Notes: generated from the sequence alone by a model not told the origin. A DNA stretch of 6,676 nt from an uncultured Desulfobacterales bacterium (GCA_945787595.1 CALZJV010000344.1:1-6676), one strand, 5' to 3'; shown: positions 1 to 6,337, counted from the stretch's first letter. Numbers and translations: made by a program.

Positions 1-747
1 GGGTTTTACCATGATGATATCCGCGCCTTCCTCGATATCCATCGTGACTTCCCGAATGGCCTCCAATGCATTGGCCGGATCCATCTGATAGGTTCTGCGA
101 TCGCCGAATTTTGGAGCAGAATCGGCGGCATCGCGAAACGGCCCGTAATACGCCGAGCAATATTTAGCGGCATAGGACATGATCGGAATCCGACTGAAAT
201 TGTTTTCATCCAGAATTTCGCGGATCTCACCAATGCGGCCGTCCATCATATCCGAAGGGGCAACCATGTCAGCCCCGGCTTTGGCGTGTGACAAGGCCGC
301 ACGAGCGATCAGATCCAGCGAAGCGTCGTTATCGACGGTATTGCCTTGCACCACGCCGCAATGTCCATGATCCGTATATTGGCACAGACATACATCGGTG
401 ATGGCAACCAGGTCCGGTAATTTTTCTTTGACCGCCATTATTGCTTTTTGAACGATTCCGTTTTCAGCATAGGCCTCGGTGCCGAGGGCGTCTTTTTTTT
501 CAGGGATGCCGAAAATGATAATCGCGGGAATCCCCAGGTCATAGGCCTGCTGCGCTGTTTTAAGAAAATTATCTATAGACAGATTGAAATGCCCGGGCAT
601 CGATGGGATCGGGTTTTTAACATCTTTGCCGCCAATGACAAACAGGGGCAGGATGAGATCGTTGACCGATAAACTGGTTTCGCGGATCATGCGTCGCAGG
701 TTTTCACTTTGCCGCAAGCGTCGGGGCCGGTATTCTGGAAAGAGCAT
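1..747 (-). CDS. hemB: Porphobilinogen synthase (delta-aminolevulinic acid dehydratase), C-terminus cut by window edge
   Basis: HemB condenses two 5-aminolevulinate molecules into porphobilinogen, the pyrrole unit of haem, sirohaem and corrinoids; it is a cytosolic enzyme. Translating the minus strand from the ATG at 747 gives 249 residues running off position 1; the family is usually about 325 residues, so roughly the last quarter is missing. The zinc site is visible as DVCLCQYTDHGHCG (residues 118-131), with Cys120, Cys122 and Cys130. This marks the zinc-dependent rather than the magnesium-only type. The first active-site lysine is Lys195 in SYAAKYCSAYYGPFRDA, and the Schiff-base lysine is Lys248 in IIMVKP at the very edge. 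The start fits the family (LFPEYRPRRLR near residue 2) and has a GAAGGA ribosome site seven bases upstream. It follows ahbC in the same direction after 304 bases and may belong to the same operon or have its own promoter. Nothing looks broken. Identification is very secure. Confidence 0.97.
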   Translation of the reverse strand, partial: MLFPEYRPRRLRQSENLRRMIRETSLSVNDLILPLFVIGGKDVKNPIPSMPGHFNLSIDNFLKTAQQAYDLGIPAIIIFGIPEKKDALGTEAYAENGIVQKAIMAVKEKLPDLVAITDVCLCQYTDHGHCGVVQGNTVDNDASLDLIARAALSHAKAGADMVAPSDMMDGRIGEIREILDENNFSRIPIMSYAAKYCSAYYGPFRDAADSAPKFGDRRTYQMDPANALEAIREVTMDIEEGADIIMVKP

Positions 748-754
748 CGGGTCG

Positions 755-775
755 TCCTTCTTTTAATGAATTATG
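755..775 (-). promoter_or_regulatory. hemB ribosome binding site and possible -10 box
   Basis: Read on the minus strand, GAAGGA (755-760) lies seven bases before the hemB ATG and supports that start. CATAAT (770-775) matches five of six bases of a -10 box, at a distance that would give a very short leader. I see no convincing -35 box 16-18 bases further upstream (ATTAGC/TTAGCG there), so a separate hemB promoter is only a possibility. Confidence 0.45.
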
Positions 776-832
776 GCGGGAGTGAGAAAAGCGCTAATGG
801 GACCGGCAAATTTCACTACCCGGATAAACCAG

Positions 833-964
833 AAATAACAAATTACAAGCACCAAATTACAAATAAATTACAAAATCCAAATCTCAAACAAGATCAAATG
901 GCAATTGTTTGGGATTTTGAATTTCGGTCATTGTGTTTTGTTTGGTTTTTGTGATTTGTTATTT
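833..964. repeat. Long imperfect A/T-rich inverted repeat
   Basis: The outer ends are AATAACAAATTACAA (834-848) on the left and the near-complement TTGTGATTTGTTATT (949-963) on the right; ten outer bases pair perfectly (AATAACAAAT with ATTTGTTATT). Further in, ATCCAAATCTCAAACAA on the left resembles the complement of TTGTTTGGGATTTTGAAT (905-922) on the right. The arms are built from repeated CAAATTACAAA-like words, so the element folds as a long imperfect hairpin on either strand. It contains no gene and resembles non-autonomous, MITE-like or intergenic repeat families of A/T-rich composition. I recall similar strings from uncultured delta-proteobacterial genomes, but could not check this. 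Confidence 0.6.
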
Positions 965-978
965 GAAATTTTTTATTA

Positions 979-1033
979 CTGAAACCCGAACACTGACACC
1001 TGAAACCTTACGTTCCTTACATCATATTGTCAG
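979..1033 (+). repeat. Dispersed repeat, copy A
   Basis: Bases 979-1009 match 4437-4467 at 29 of 31 positions in the same orientation, and weaker similarity continues to 1033. The unit contains iterated words CTGAAACC, CTGACACC and CTGAAACC. It is bounded by CTGACA (993-998) and its complement TGTCAG (1028-1033), which could form a small stem with a loop of about 29 bases. It sits directly downstream of ahbC and next to the A/T-rich inverted repeat. Confidence 0.6.
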
Positions 1034-1051
1034 ATTAAGGCCCCTAAAGGT

Positions 1052-2257
1052 CTAATCACAATGTATGGGGGTATGGGTAAGGGCGATTTCTTCATCAGTC
1101 AGATAACAAGCGGGATCCGGTGCCCAAATATCATCGCTGACTGCTTCGGCCCGTACCCTGAAATTACCACCGCATACGTCCAGCCAGCTGCACGTGGCGC
1201 ACCGTCCTTTTACGTATTTTTTCTTTTCTTTCAGTTTTCCCATCAGCGCTTCGGAGGTATCTGTCCAGATTTGCGAAAAGGGTCGATCTTTTACATTACC
1301 AAAACTGTAATGACGCCAGAATTGATCGGCATATACCTCACCATCCCAGCTGACGCATCCGATACCGCGGCCGGAATTGTTGCCTTCATTCCATTTCAGA
1401 AGCTTCAGGACTTCTTTTGCACGTTCGGGATTTTCTTTCAGCAACCTCAGGTAAATGTAGGGACCGTCAGCATGGTTATCCACCGTCAGCACTTCTTTGG
1501 GTTTGCCTTTGTCAAATAACCGTCTGGTTTCATCTATGATCAGATCTACAGCTGCCCGGGTGCCTTCATGGGTCAAGTCTTCTTTTACCAGTTCGGTTCC
1601 ACGGCCGGCATAAACGAGGTGGTAAAAACAGACCCTGGGGATATCCAAATCTTCGAGGAGTTGAAATATTTTCGGTATCTCGTTGACATTAAATTTGTTG
1701 ATCGTAAATCGAAGCCCGACTTTTATGCCTGCGTCTTGGCTGTTTTTTATGCCTTCCAGGGCGGACTTAAACGCGCCGCTGACGCCTCTGAAGCGATCGT
1801 TGATTTTCTCCATGCCGTCCAGGCTGATGCCGACATAGGATAACCCGATATCTTTTAAGTTACGGGCTATTTCAGGCGTGATTAACGTGCCGTTGGTGGA
1901 AATTACCGCTCGCATTCCTTTTTCCACGGCATAGGCGGCCAGCTGTGGGAGGTCTTTGCGAACGAGGGGTTCACCTCCGGAAAACAGCATAACCGGTGAT
2001 CCGAAGTCAGCAAGATCATCAATTAGCTGCTTGCCCTGCTCGGTGGTCATCTCATTGTCAAAGGAGGTATTTTTCGCATGGGCATAACAGTGGACGCATT
2101 TTAAATTACATCTTTGCGTCACGTTCCAGACGACAACAGGGCGCTTGTCCTTGGAAAATTGCAGCAAATGGGATGGCAGCTGCGAGGAATCACGTCCATA
2201 GCGAAGTGCATCGGAAGGCTCAACGGTTCCGCAGTATAACTTTGATATTCCAATCAT
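1052..2257 (-). CDS. ahbC: Radical SAM enzyme, probable 12,18-didecarboxysiroheme deacetylase (AhbC)
   Basis: AhbC removes the two acetate side chains of 12,18-didecarboxysiroheme, giving Fe-coproporphyrin III in the sirohaem-dependent haem pathway of sulfate reducers and archaea. The 401-residue product shows the radical SAM core: CNLKCVHC (Cys50, Cys54, Cys57) for the SAM-binding [4Fe-4S] cluster, GGEP (94-97) and STNGT (120-124). A C-terminal SPASM/Twitch-like region has Cys301 (GIGCVSWDG), Cys353, Cys356, Cys362 and Cys384, expected to hold an auxiliary cluster. The N-terminus MIGISKLYCGTVEPSDALRY is, to my recollection, characteristic of AhbC/NirJ1-type proteins. hemB next door supports a tetrapyrrole role. 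The ATG at 2257 lies 5 bases after the AAA+ stop; the nearest good ribosome site, AAGGAG, is inside the end of that gene about 14 bases upstream, so translation is probably coupled. The main alternatives are a NirJ-type haem d1 enzyme or the paralogue AhbD; AhbC fits best. Confidence 0.88.
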   Translation of the reverse strand: MIGISKLYCGTVEPSDALRYGRDSSQLPSHLLQFSKDKRPVVVWNVTQRCNLKCVHCYAHAKNTSFDNEMTTEQGKQLIDDLADFGSPVMLFSGGEPLVRKDLPQLAAYAVEKGMRAVISTNGTLITPEIARNLKDIGLSYVGISLDGMEKINDRFRGVSGAFKSALEGIKNSQDAGIKVGLRFTINKFNVNEIPKIFQLLEDLDIPRVCFYHLVYAGRGTELVKEDLTHEGTRAAVDLIIDETRRLFDKGKPKEVLTVDNHADGPYIYLRLLKENPERAKEVLKLLKWNEGNNSGRGIGCVSWDGEVYADQFWRHYSFGNVKDRPFSQIWTDTSEALMGKLKEKKKYVKGRCATCSWLDVCGGNFRVRAEAVSDDIWAPDPACYLTDEEIALTHTPIHCD

Positions 2258-2262
2258 GACGG

Positions 2263-4002
2263 TTAGAGTGTCTCCTTAATCAGGTTGCCGACATACCCTT
2301 CCGGATCCAGTAAGGCCTGGCGGGTGATAAAAAATCGGTTGCGGCCGGTCTTTTCGCGGACCAGTTTAAGGCCGTGCTTAAAATCCTGATCTATTTTTTC
2401 GTAAATGATTTTTAACTCGATGAAGGATTCTACCAGTTGTTCAATAATAAAATCAATGGCGTCTTCCTCCAAAACAATATTTATATCATGGTTTTTAAAA
2501 AAATACAGTTCAATTTTTTTAATTTCATCGTAATAGGATTTTATCTTCTTTATGACACGGCCGATATCCATCGTGTTATTGACATAACATGTTGCAACCA
2601 GGTCGATACGCGACGGTGTCAAGGTCAGGCTATATTTTTCTGTCAGATTGAATTTATTATTTTTCAGGTATTCCCTGATACTTTCTTTTTCCTGAATCAG
2701 CAGCTGATCAAAAAGCGCAATCGTTTTTTGTTCCTGATCGGAAGCGGTAAGCGCCTTGATCGATGTTTGCGGTTTTTCTATTATACTGGAAGTGGCCGGA
2801 AATTTTTTTATACCGGCAGATGGTAATTTCCTTTCATACTCGAGCAGCACTTTTTCAACCGCACTGACCAGACCCCTGGCGCCGGTGTTTTCAGCAAAGG
2901 CATACTCGGCCAGGGTGTGTAATAACCGGTCTTCAAACTTTATTTCGATATCGTAAGCTGCAAAATCAAGCTTTTTACCCAGTATGATGGGATTATTGGG
3001 GTTTTTGAGGATACAGTAAAGATCGTCTTCGGTTAAGTGCTCAAAAATCGCTCTAACCGGCAAACGCCCAACGAATTCCGACTCAAAGCCGAACTCGATT
3101 AAATCTTCTGATCGGACATTTGTTAAGATATCGACTTGGTCCTCGGCTTTTTGAATACGGGCGCCAAATCCAATGCCCTGCCTGGAGAGTCGTTTCTGGA
3201 TGATCGGTGCCAGCTCCCCAAACGCCCCGCTCATTATAAACAGGATGTTGCCGGTGTTGACGGAACGCTTTTCCCGTTTTCCGGTTTTACGAAATTGCTC
3301 GATTTCCTGGATCATTGAAATGGGATCATGGGGAACTTTCAAATCGACTTCGGTATCCTCCATCGGCTTGAGCAGTGCCCGTTGCACGCCGGTGCGGGAC
3401 ACATCGGCGCCGATCAGGTTGCGGCTGGACGCAATTTTGTCGATCTCATCGATATAGATGATGCCGTATTGGGCCAGTTCGATATCATCGTCGGCTTCCC
3501 GCACCAAATCCCTTACCAGATCTTCAACATCTCCGCCGACATACCCGGTCTCGCTGAATTTGGTGGCATCCCCTTTGACAAACGGAACACCGATTTTATT
3601 TGCAATTAATTTAATTATATAGGTTTTTCCGACACCGGTGGGTCCAATCATCAGCACATTGTTTTTGATGCTGCCGACCATATCGCCGATAGGATCAACT
3701 GATTCCATGGAGCGTTTTATGCGGTTAAAGTGAGTGCAAATTTTAGTCGCTAAAATGGCCTTGGCGTTGTCCTGTTTGACAACATATTGATCCAGGAAAG
3801 CAATGAGTTCCTCCGGCTTTAAATCAAAGTTGATTTTTTTGCCGCTTTTACCGGATTCTTTGGTTTTGTCCAGAACAGCTTCCTGGGTCAGGACCATCGG
3901 CGATACAATTTTTACATTATCACCAAACTTTTTTGCCAGAAACTCACTGATTTCTTTTTCTAATTCTTTGGGATCGGGTATTTTTTCACTGTGCTCTTTC
4001 AT
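2263..4002 (-). CDS. ClpX-like AAA+ unfoldase with non-standard N- and C-terminal regions
   Basis: A 579-residue cytosolic AAA+ ATPase of the ClpX/HslU group, expected to unfold or remodel proteins using ATP. Visible motifs are Walker A GPTGVGKT (120-127), pore loop GYVG (153-156), Walker B IIYIDE (181-186), sensor 1 region ILFIMSGAF (253-261), an IGF loop in GIGFGA (277-279, the ClpP-docking tripeptide in ClpX), arginine finger in VGRLP (Arg313) and sensor 2 GARGL (Arg376). It differs from standard ClpX (about 420 residues) in three ways. There is no N-terminal Cys4 zinc-binding domain. Residues about 220-247 carry a charged stretch roughly 11 residues longer than in E. coli ClpX, where the RKH loop would be. 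About 190 residues follow the small AAA+ subdomain (about 395-579), rich in Lys, Glu and Ile, with no family I recognise. It is the first gene of the run and probably co-transcribed with ahbC. Its target is unknown; haem-pathway proteins are an inference from position. It is unlikely to be the housekeeping ClpX. Confidence 0.9.
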   Translation of the reverse strand: MKEHSEKIPDPKELEKEISEFLAKKFGDNVKIVSPMVLTQEAVLDKTKESGKSGKKINFDLKPEELIAFLDQYVVKQDNAKAILATKICTHFNRIKRSMESVDPIGDMVGSIKNNVLMIGPTGVGKTYIIKLIANKIGVPFVKGDATKFSETGYVGGDVEDLVRDLVREADDDIELAQYGIIYIDEIDKIASSRNLIGADVSRTGVQRALLKPMEDTEVDLKVPHDPISMIQEIEQFRKTGKREKRSVNTGNILFIMSGAFGELAPIIQKRLSRQGIGFGARIQKAEDQVDILTNVRSEDLIEFGFESEFVGRLPVRAIFEHLTEDDLYCILKNPNNPIILGKKLDFAAYDIEIKFEDRLLHTLAEYAFAENTGARGLVSAVEKVLLEYERKLPSAGIKKFPATSSIIEKPQTSIKALTASDQEQKTIALFDQLLIQEKESIREYLKNNKFNLTEKYSLTLTPSRIDLVATCYVNNTMDIGRVIKKIKSYYDEIKKIELYFFKNHDINIVLEEDAIDFIIEQLVESFIELKIIYEKIDQDFKHGLKLVREKTGRNRFFITRQALLDPEGYVGNLIKETL

Positions 4003-4010
4003 GATCCTAA

Positions 4011-4039
4011 ATTATAAACATGTCCAATCGGAAATGCAA
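4011..4039 (-). promoter_or_regulatory. Candidate promoter of the AAA+ / ahbC run
   Basis: On the minus strand a perfect TATAAT (4011-4016) is preceded, after a 17-base spacer, by TTGCAT (4034-4039), which matches three of six consensus -35 bases. Only eight bases separate TATAAT from the ATG at 4002, so transcription would begin at or next to the start codon, giving a leaderless or nearly leaderless message. An AGGA lies only two bases before the ATG, too close for a normal ribosome site. Strength and use are unknown. Confidence 0.45.
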
Positions 4040-4086
4040 GTGCGGAGGTGGATGCGGTTAGGGCCAACGCATTTATAACTTGTCCA
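4012..4086. repeat. Two direct copies of a 14-15 base motif before the AAA+ gene
   Basis: TTATAAACATGTCCA (4012-4026) and TTATAACTTGTCCA (4073-4086) are alike apart from one base gap and one substitution, about 60 bases apart and in the same orientation. Read on the minus strand they are TGGACATGTTTATAA and TGGACAAGTTATAA. The first overlaps the TATAAT box of the AAA+ promoter, so the pair could be operator sites or a duplicated promoter segment. Chance or a small duplication is also possible. Confidence 0.35.
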
Positions 4087-4436
4087 TGGTATTTCGTCTC
4101 ACAATAATCTCATATCACCAGCCAGCTTTCCTGCCCGCCCAACCTACTGCAGGCTGGCTCATCCCTAACATTCCTGAAAATAGGTGAATAGTGGTCACTG
4201 ACAACCCTACCACACTTTTGCCATTGATCGGTTTAGATAAGAATATTCGGTTGAAATCACTTTAGTTAGTTGGTATGGATCTTTTTCTCATGGACCGGAT
4301 TAAAATACATTTCTACGGCACTTGACCGCCGACAGGATTCGTTTTTTGATAAATTCCGCAAAGGTGGAATCTCTTTTTCGATCAAACTGACCGCCCTCCA
4401 TACAAGGCGGGTAAACTTTTCAGGCCAGCGGCTGAG

Positions 4437-4491
4437 CTGAAACCTGAAAACTGACACCTGAAACCTTTAGTTTCTCAAAACATAGTGTCAG
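4437..4491 (+). repeat. Dispersed repeat, copy B
   Basis: This matches copy A (979-1033) at 29 of 31 bases over 4437-4467. After that, both copies keep a GTT, a CAT and a final TGTCAG at similar spacing. Here the inverted ends are perfect over seven bases: CTGACAC (4451-4457) and GTGTCAG (4485-4491), with a 27-base loop. The element ends 28 bases before the DUF3786 ribosome site, and TATGAT (4493-4498), a five-of-six -10 match, abuts it. The two copies bracket the ahbC and AAA+ genes in the same orientation. Confidence 0.6.
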
Positions 4492-4518
4492 GTATGATCC
4501 GATAAGGACCTAATAACC

Positions 4519-4524
4519 AGGAGG
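4519..4524 (+). promoter_or_regulatory. Ribosome binding site of the DUF3786 gene
   Basis: AGGAGG, a full consensus Shine-Dalgarno sequence, lies eight bases before the ATG at 4533 and fixes that start. A TATGAT at 4493-4498 could be a -10 box, but no good -35 box lies at the expected distance. Confidence 0.75.
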
Positions 4525-4532
4525 AATATCTC

Positions 4533-5339
4533 ATGGCACAACTGGAAAATCCGATGGAAATCTTCATGTTGCTTCCTAGAACAAATTGCAGAGAATGCCG
4601 CGAAGCAACCTGCCTGGCCTTTGCGGCATCGGTGTTCCAGGGGAAAAAAAACCTTGATGAATGTCCGCATTTAGACAGTGATATAATACATCAGTTTGGC
4701 GGTAAGACAAACCAGCCGGATATTGCTGAACAGCATCTGGCAGAAACAATAGGGCAGTTTAAAAAAAAAATTTCGACGATAGACCTTTCATCAGCTGCGC
4801 AGAGATTAGGCGCTAAATTTTCAAATGATAAATTGACAATCAAAGTCCTTGGTAAGGATTTTAGTGTTGATTCTAAAGGGAGGATATCATCCGATATCCA
4901 CATTCACGAATGGGTTACCGTACCGTTTATCAACTATATACTTTATGGCGCTGGGATACCTGCTTCAGGCAAATGGGTGCCGTTAAGGGAGCTTAAAAGC
5001 GGAAAAACCTGGTATCGGCTTTTCGGACAACGATGTGAAAAACCATTAAAAAGGATTGCCGATATCTACACCGATCTTTTCAAAGACATGATTCACATCT
5101 TTAACGGGAAAGAGGTTGAGAATCATTACGCGGCCGATATCTCACTGGTCCTGCACCCATTCCCGAAGGTACCGATTTTGATCTGCTACTGGGAACCTGA
5201 CGAGGGACTTGAATCCAGTCTCAACCTTTTTTTTGATTCAACAGCGGAAGAAAATCTCAACATTGAATCCATCTATGCTCTTGGTACGGGACTGGTGAGA
5301 ATGTTTGAAAAGATCGCTCAAAGACATGGGTTGCAGTGA
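4533..5339 (+). CDS. [4Fe-4S]-motif protein with DUF3786 domain
   Basis: A 268-residue cytosolic protein with no signal peptide or membrane segment. Residues 12-46 form a small iron-sulfur module: Cys19, Cys22, Cys27 and Cys44 in the arrangement C-x2-C-x4-C-x16-C, with LLPRTNCRECREATCLAFA and a closing CP. This resembles the [4Fe-4S] domain found in corrinoid/CODH-acetyl-CoA synthase subunits and electron-transfer proteins. The rest matches my memory of DUF3786: a central HEWVTVPFINYILYGAG stretch (about 125-141), PILICYWEPDEG, then a C-terminal LNLFFDSTAEENLNIESIY segment ending in a helix. The biochemical function of DUF3786 is unknown to me; such proteins occur in strict anaerobes. It is transcribed away from the haem genes with an ideal ribosome site and is followed by 187 non-coding bases, so it is probably a single-gene unit. 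Family assignment is from recall and fairly secure. Confidence 0.82.
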   Translation: MAQLENPMEIFMLLPRTNCRECREATCLAFAASVFQGKKNLDECPHLDSDIIHQFGGKTNQPDIAEQHLAETIGQFKKKISTIDLSSAAQRLGAKFSNDKLTIKVLGKDFSVDSKGRISSDIHIHEWVTVPFINYILYGAGIPASGKWVPLRELKSGKTWYRLFGQRCEKPLKRIADIYTDLFKDMIHIFNGKEVENHYAADISLVLHPFPKVPILICYWEPDEGLESSLNLFFDSTAEENLNIESIYALGTGLVRMFEKIAQRHGLQ

Positions 5340-5526
5340 AACTTTCCATAGTTTTTTATGTGATATGTGTGATACAGGGTTTTTGCTAACTCGGCAACAG
5401 GCACTGCATAAAAAATAATGAATTTCTTGTTAAACGTATCGTCTCAGTGTTCCAAGCACATTTGGCGAGATACTTAGGATCGCTAGGGAAGGTGTTTTCT
5501 CCCATCCGATCGATGAAGGAGGCTCC
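5340..5526 (+). promoter_or_regulatory. Leader of the B3/B4 gene with ribosome site
   Basis: This 187-base gap ends with AAGGAGG (5516-5522), four bases before the ATG at 5527, a strong ribosome site that selects that start. A weak promoter guess is TTGCTA (5383-5388) followed, after 18 bases, by CATAAA. No hairpin plus T-run terminator for the preceding gene is evident. I looked for a T-box type leader, because the downstream product is tRNA-related, but its conserved GGTGG-type antiterminator sequence is absent. Confidence 0.4.
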
Positions 5527-6243
5527 ATGGTTGAAATTCATATTCAAGAAGACATTTTCAGAGCATATCCCACCTTCCGGCGCGGGATTGTGGTGGCTAA
5601 AAATGTCCATAACCAGGGTCCTTCTGAGACTCTGGAGGGAAAGCTTGAGGAAGCAATTGCAGACGCTGCCAAACATCCGCTCGACCTAAAATCCAATCCA
5701 CGCACCGCCGTTTGGAATGAAGCCCATCGTCAATTCAAATCCAATCCGAATAAATTTCCACCCGCGCACTGCGCTCTGTTAAAGCGGGTGCAAAAACCGG
5801 GAACCCAAATCCCCTTCATTAACAAAATCGTCGCTATTATGAACTACAATTCAATCAAAGATGTAACACCTGTGGGCGGTGACGACCTTACGCATGCCGG
5901 CCAATGTCTGGAGCTACGTTATGCGACCGGCAGCGAGAATTTTACCCCTCTGGGATGTCCTGAAATCTCTGAGCATCCCAATCCAGGCGAGATCATATAT
6001 GTGGTTACAGAGTCAAACGAGGTCATGTGTCGCCGTTGGAATTGGCGCAATGGTCATAAAACCCGTATCACCGAAAAAACACAAGCGATCGTTATGAACA
6101 TCGACGTGCTCGGTGAGAATAGCGAAGCCAGAGCAATTGAGACACGGGACCGAGTGGCCAAAATGTTGGCGGAATTCTGCCTGGCAGAAATCGAGACAAC
6201 CCTGCTGACGCCTGCTAGTTTGCAATATCAAGTTGCTGTTTAA
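5527..6243 (+). CDS. Stand-alone B3/B4 (tRNA-editing-like) domain protein
   Basis: A 238-residue protein built almost wholly of the B3/B4 fold, which in the beta subunit of phenylalanyl-tRNA synthetase hydrolyses Tyr-tRNA(Phe). Recognisable landmarks are FRRGIVVAKNV (17-27), VWNEAHRQF (62-70), a PFINKIVAIMNY stretch leading into TPVGGDDL (96-121), PLG (141-143), PGEIIYV (153-159) and CRRWNWR (168-174). The anticodon-binding and core synthetase domains of PheT are absent, and the gene has its own start, stop and ribosome site, so it is a free-standing relative, not a broken pheT. Such proteins are widespread and are thought to act as trans-editing or tRNA/amino-acid-binding factors; the substrate here cannot be read from sequence. 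Neither neighbour suggests a pathway. The domain call is confident, the function is not. Confidence 0.87.
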   Translation: MVEIHIQEDIFRAYPTFRRGIVVAKNVHNQGPSETLEGKLEEAIADAAKHPLDLKSNPRTAVWNEAHRQFKSNPNKFPPAHCALLKRVQKPGTQIPFINKIVAIMNYNSIKDVTPVGGDDLTHAGQCLELRYATGSENFTPLGCPEISEHPNPGEIIYVVTESNEVMCRRWNWRNGHKTRITEKTQAIVMNIDVLGENSEARAIETRDRVAKMLAEFCLAEIETTLLTPASLQYQVAV

Positions 6244-6337
6244 GAACCTAAACTGAGGGGTTGAACGTTCGCAACTCAAAGTTAAAGCGCCCTAACTGGT
6301 CTCTAACCATCGTATTACGCGTCAATCGGGTTGAATT

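Larger units (their letters stand above)
748..1051. other. Non-coding gap between ahbC and hemB
   Basis: These 304 bases carry no credible gene; the short plus-strand reading frame here has no family resemblance and is mostly repeat sequence. The gap holds, from left to right, the hemB ribosome site, a long A/T-rich imperfect inverted repeat (833-964) and one copy of a dispersed repeat (979-1033) that ends 18 bases from the ahbC stop codon. Such a large insertion-like block is unlike the 5-base junction just upstream in the same gene run. Confidence 0.6.
4003..4532. other. Divergent intergenic region without a credible gene
   Basis: These 530 bases separate the leftward AAA+ gene from the rightward DUF3786 gene. 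They hold the candidate AAA+ promoter, the paired 14-15 base motif, a 7-base inverted repeat AGCCAGC/GCTGGCT (4120-4126 and 4153-4159, 26-base loop), small weak stems at 4353-4370 and 4391-4410, the second dispersed repeat copy, and the DUF3786 ribosome site. A 63-codon minus-strand frame (4457-4266) begins inside the repeat and shows no recognisable domain or ribosome site; I regard it as non-coding. Confidence 0.6.

Noticed and set aside
709..954. 81-codon plus-strand frame over the hemB start and inverted repeat
   Set aside because: It overlaps the secure hemB N-terminus and consists of repeat-derived low-complexity residues.
833..964. CRISPR array suggested by repeated CAAATTACAAA words
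   Set aside because: The words are short, irregular and not separated by uniform spacers; the whole behaves as one imperfect inverted repeat.
2437..2826. 129-codon plus-strand frame
   Set aside because: It lies antisense inside the AAA+ gene, is rich in Phe/Ile as expected from reading Lys/Glu codons backwards, and has no domain.
4391..4410. Rho-independent terminator (CCGCC/GGCGG stem)
   Set aside because: Five-base stem with a 10-base loop and no adjacent T-run on either strand; there is also no upstream gene on that strand needing it.
4266..4457. 63-codon minus-strand frame in the divergent intergenic region
   Set aside because: It starts within the dispersed repeat, has no ribosome site or recognisable domain, and its first residues (SVFRFQ) are simply the repeat read in reverse.
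5386..5676. 96-codon minus-strand frame before and inside the B3/B4 gene
   Set aside because: No ribosome site or family resemblance, and it overlaps the well-supported B3/B4 start.
5527..6243. Fragment of phenylalanyl-tRNA synthetase beta subunit
   Set aside because: The frame is complete with its own strong ribosome site and stop, and matches the length of known stand-alone B3/B4 proteins.
6258..6277. Terminator after the B3/B4 gene (GGGTTG/CAACTC stem)
   Set aside because: Six pairs including one wobble, with no T-run following; termination there is not supported.
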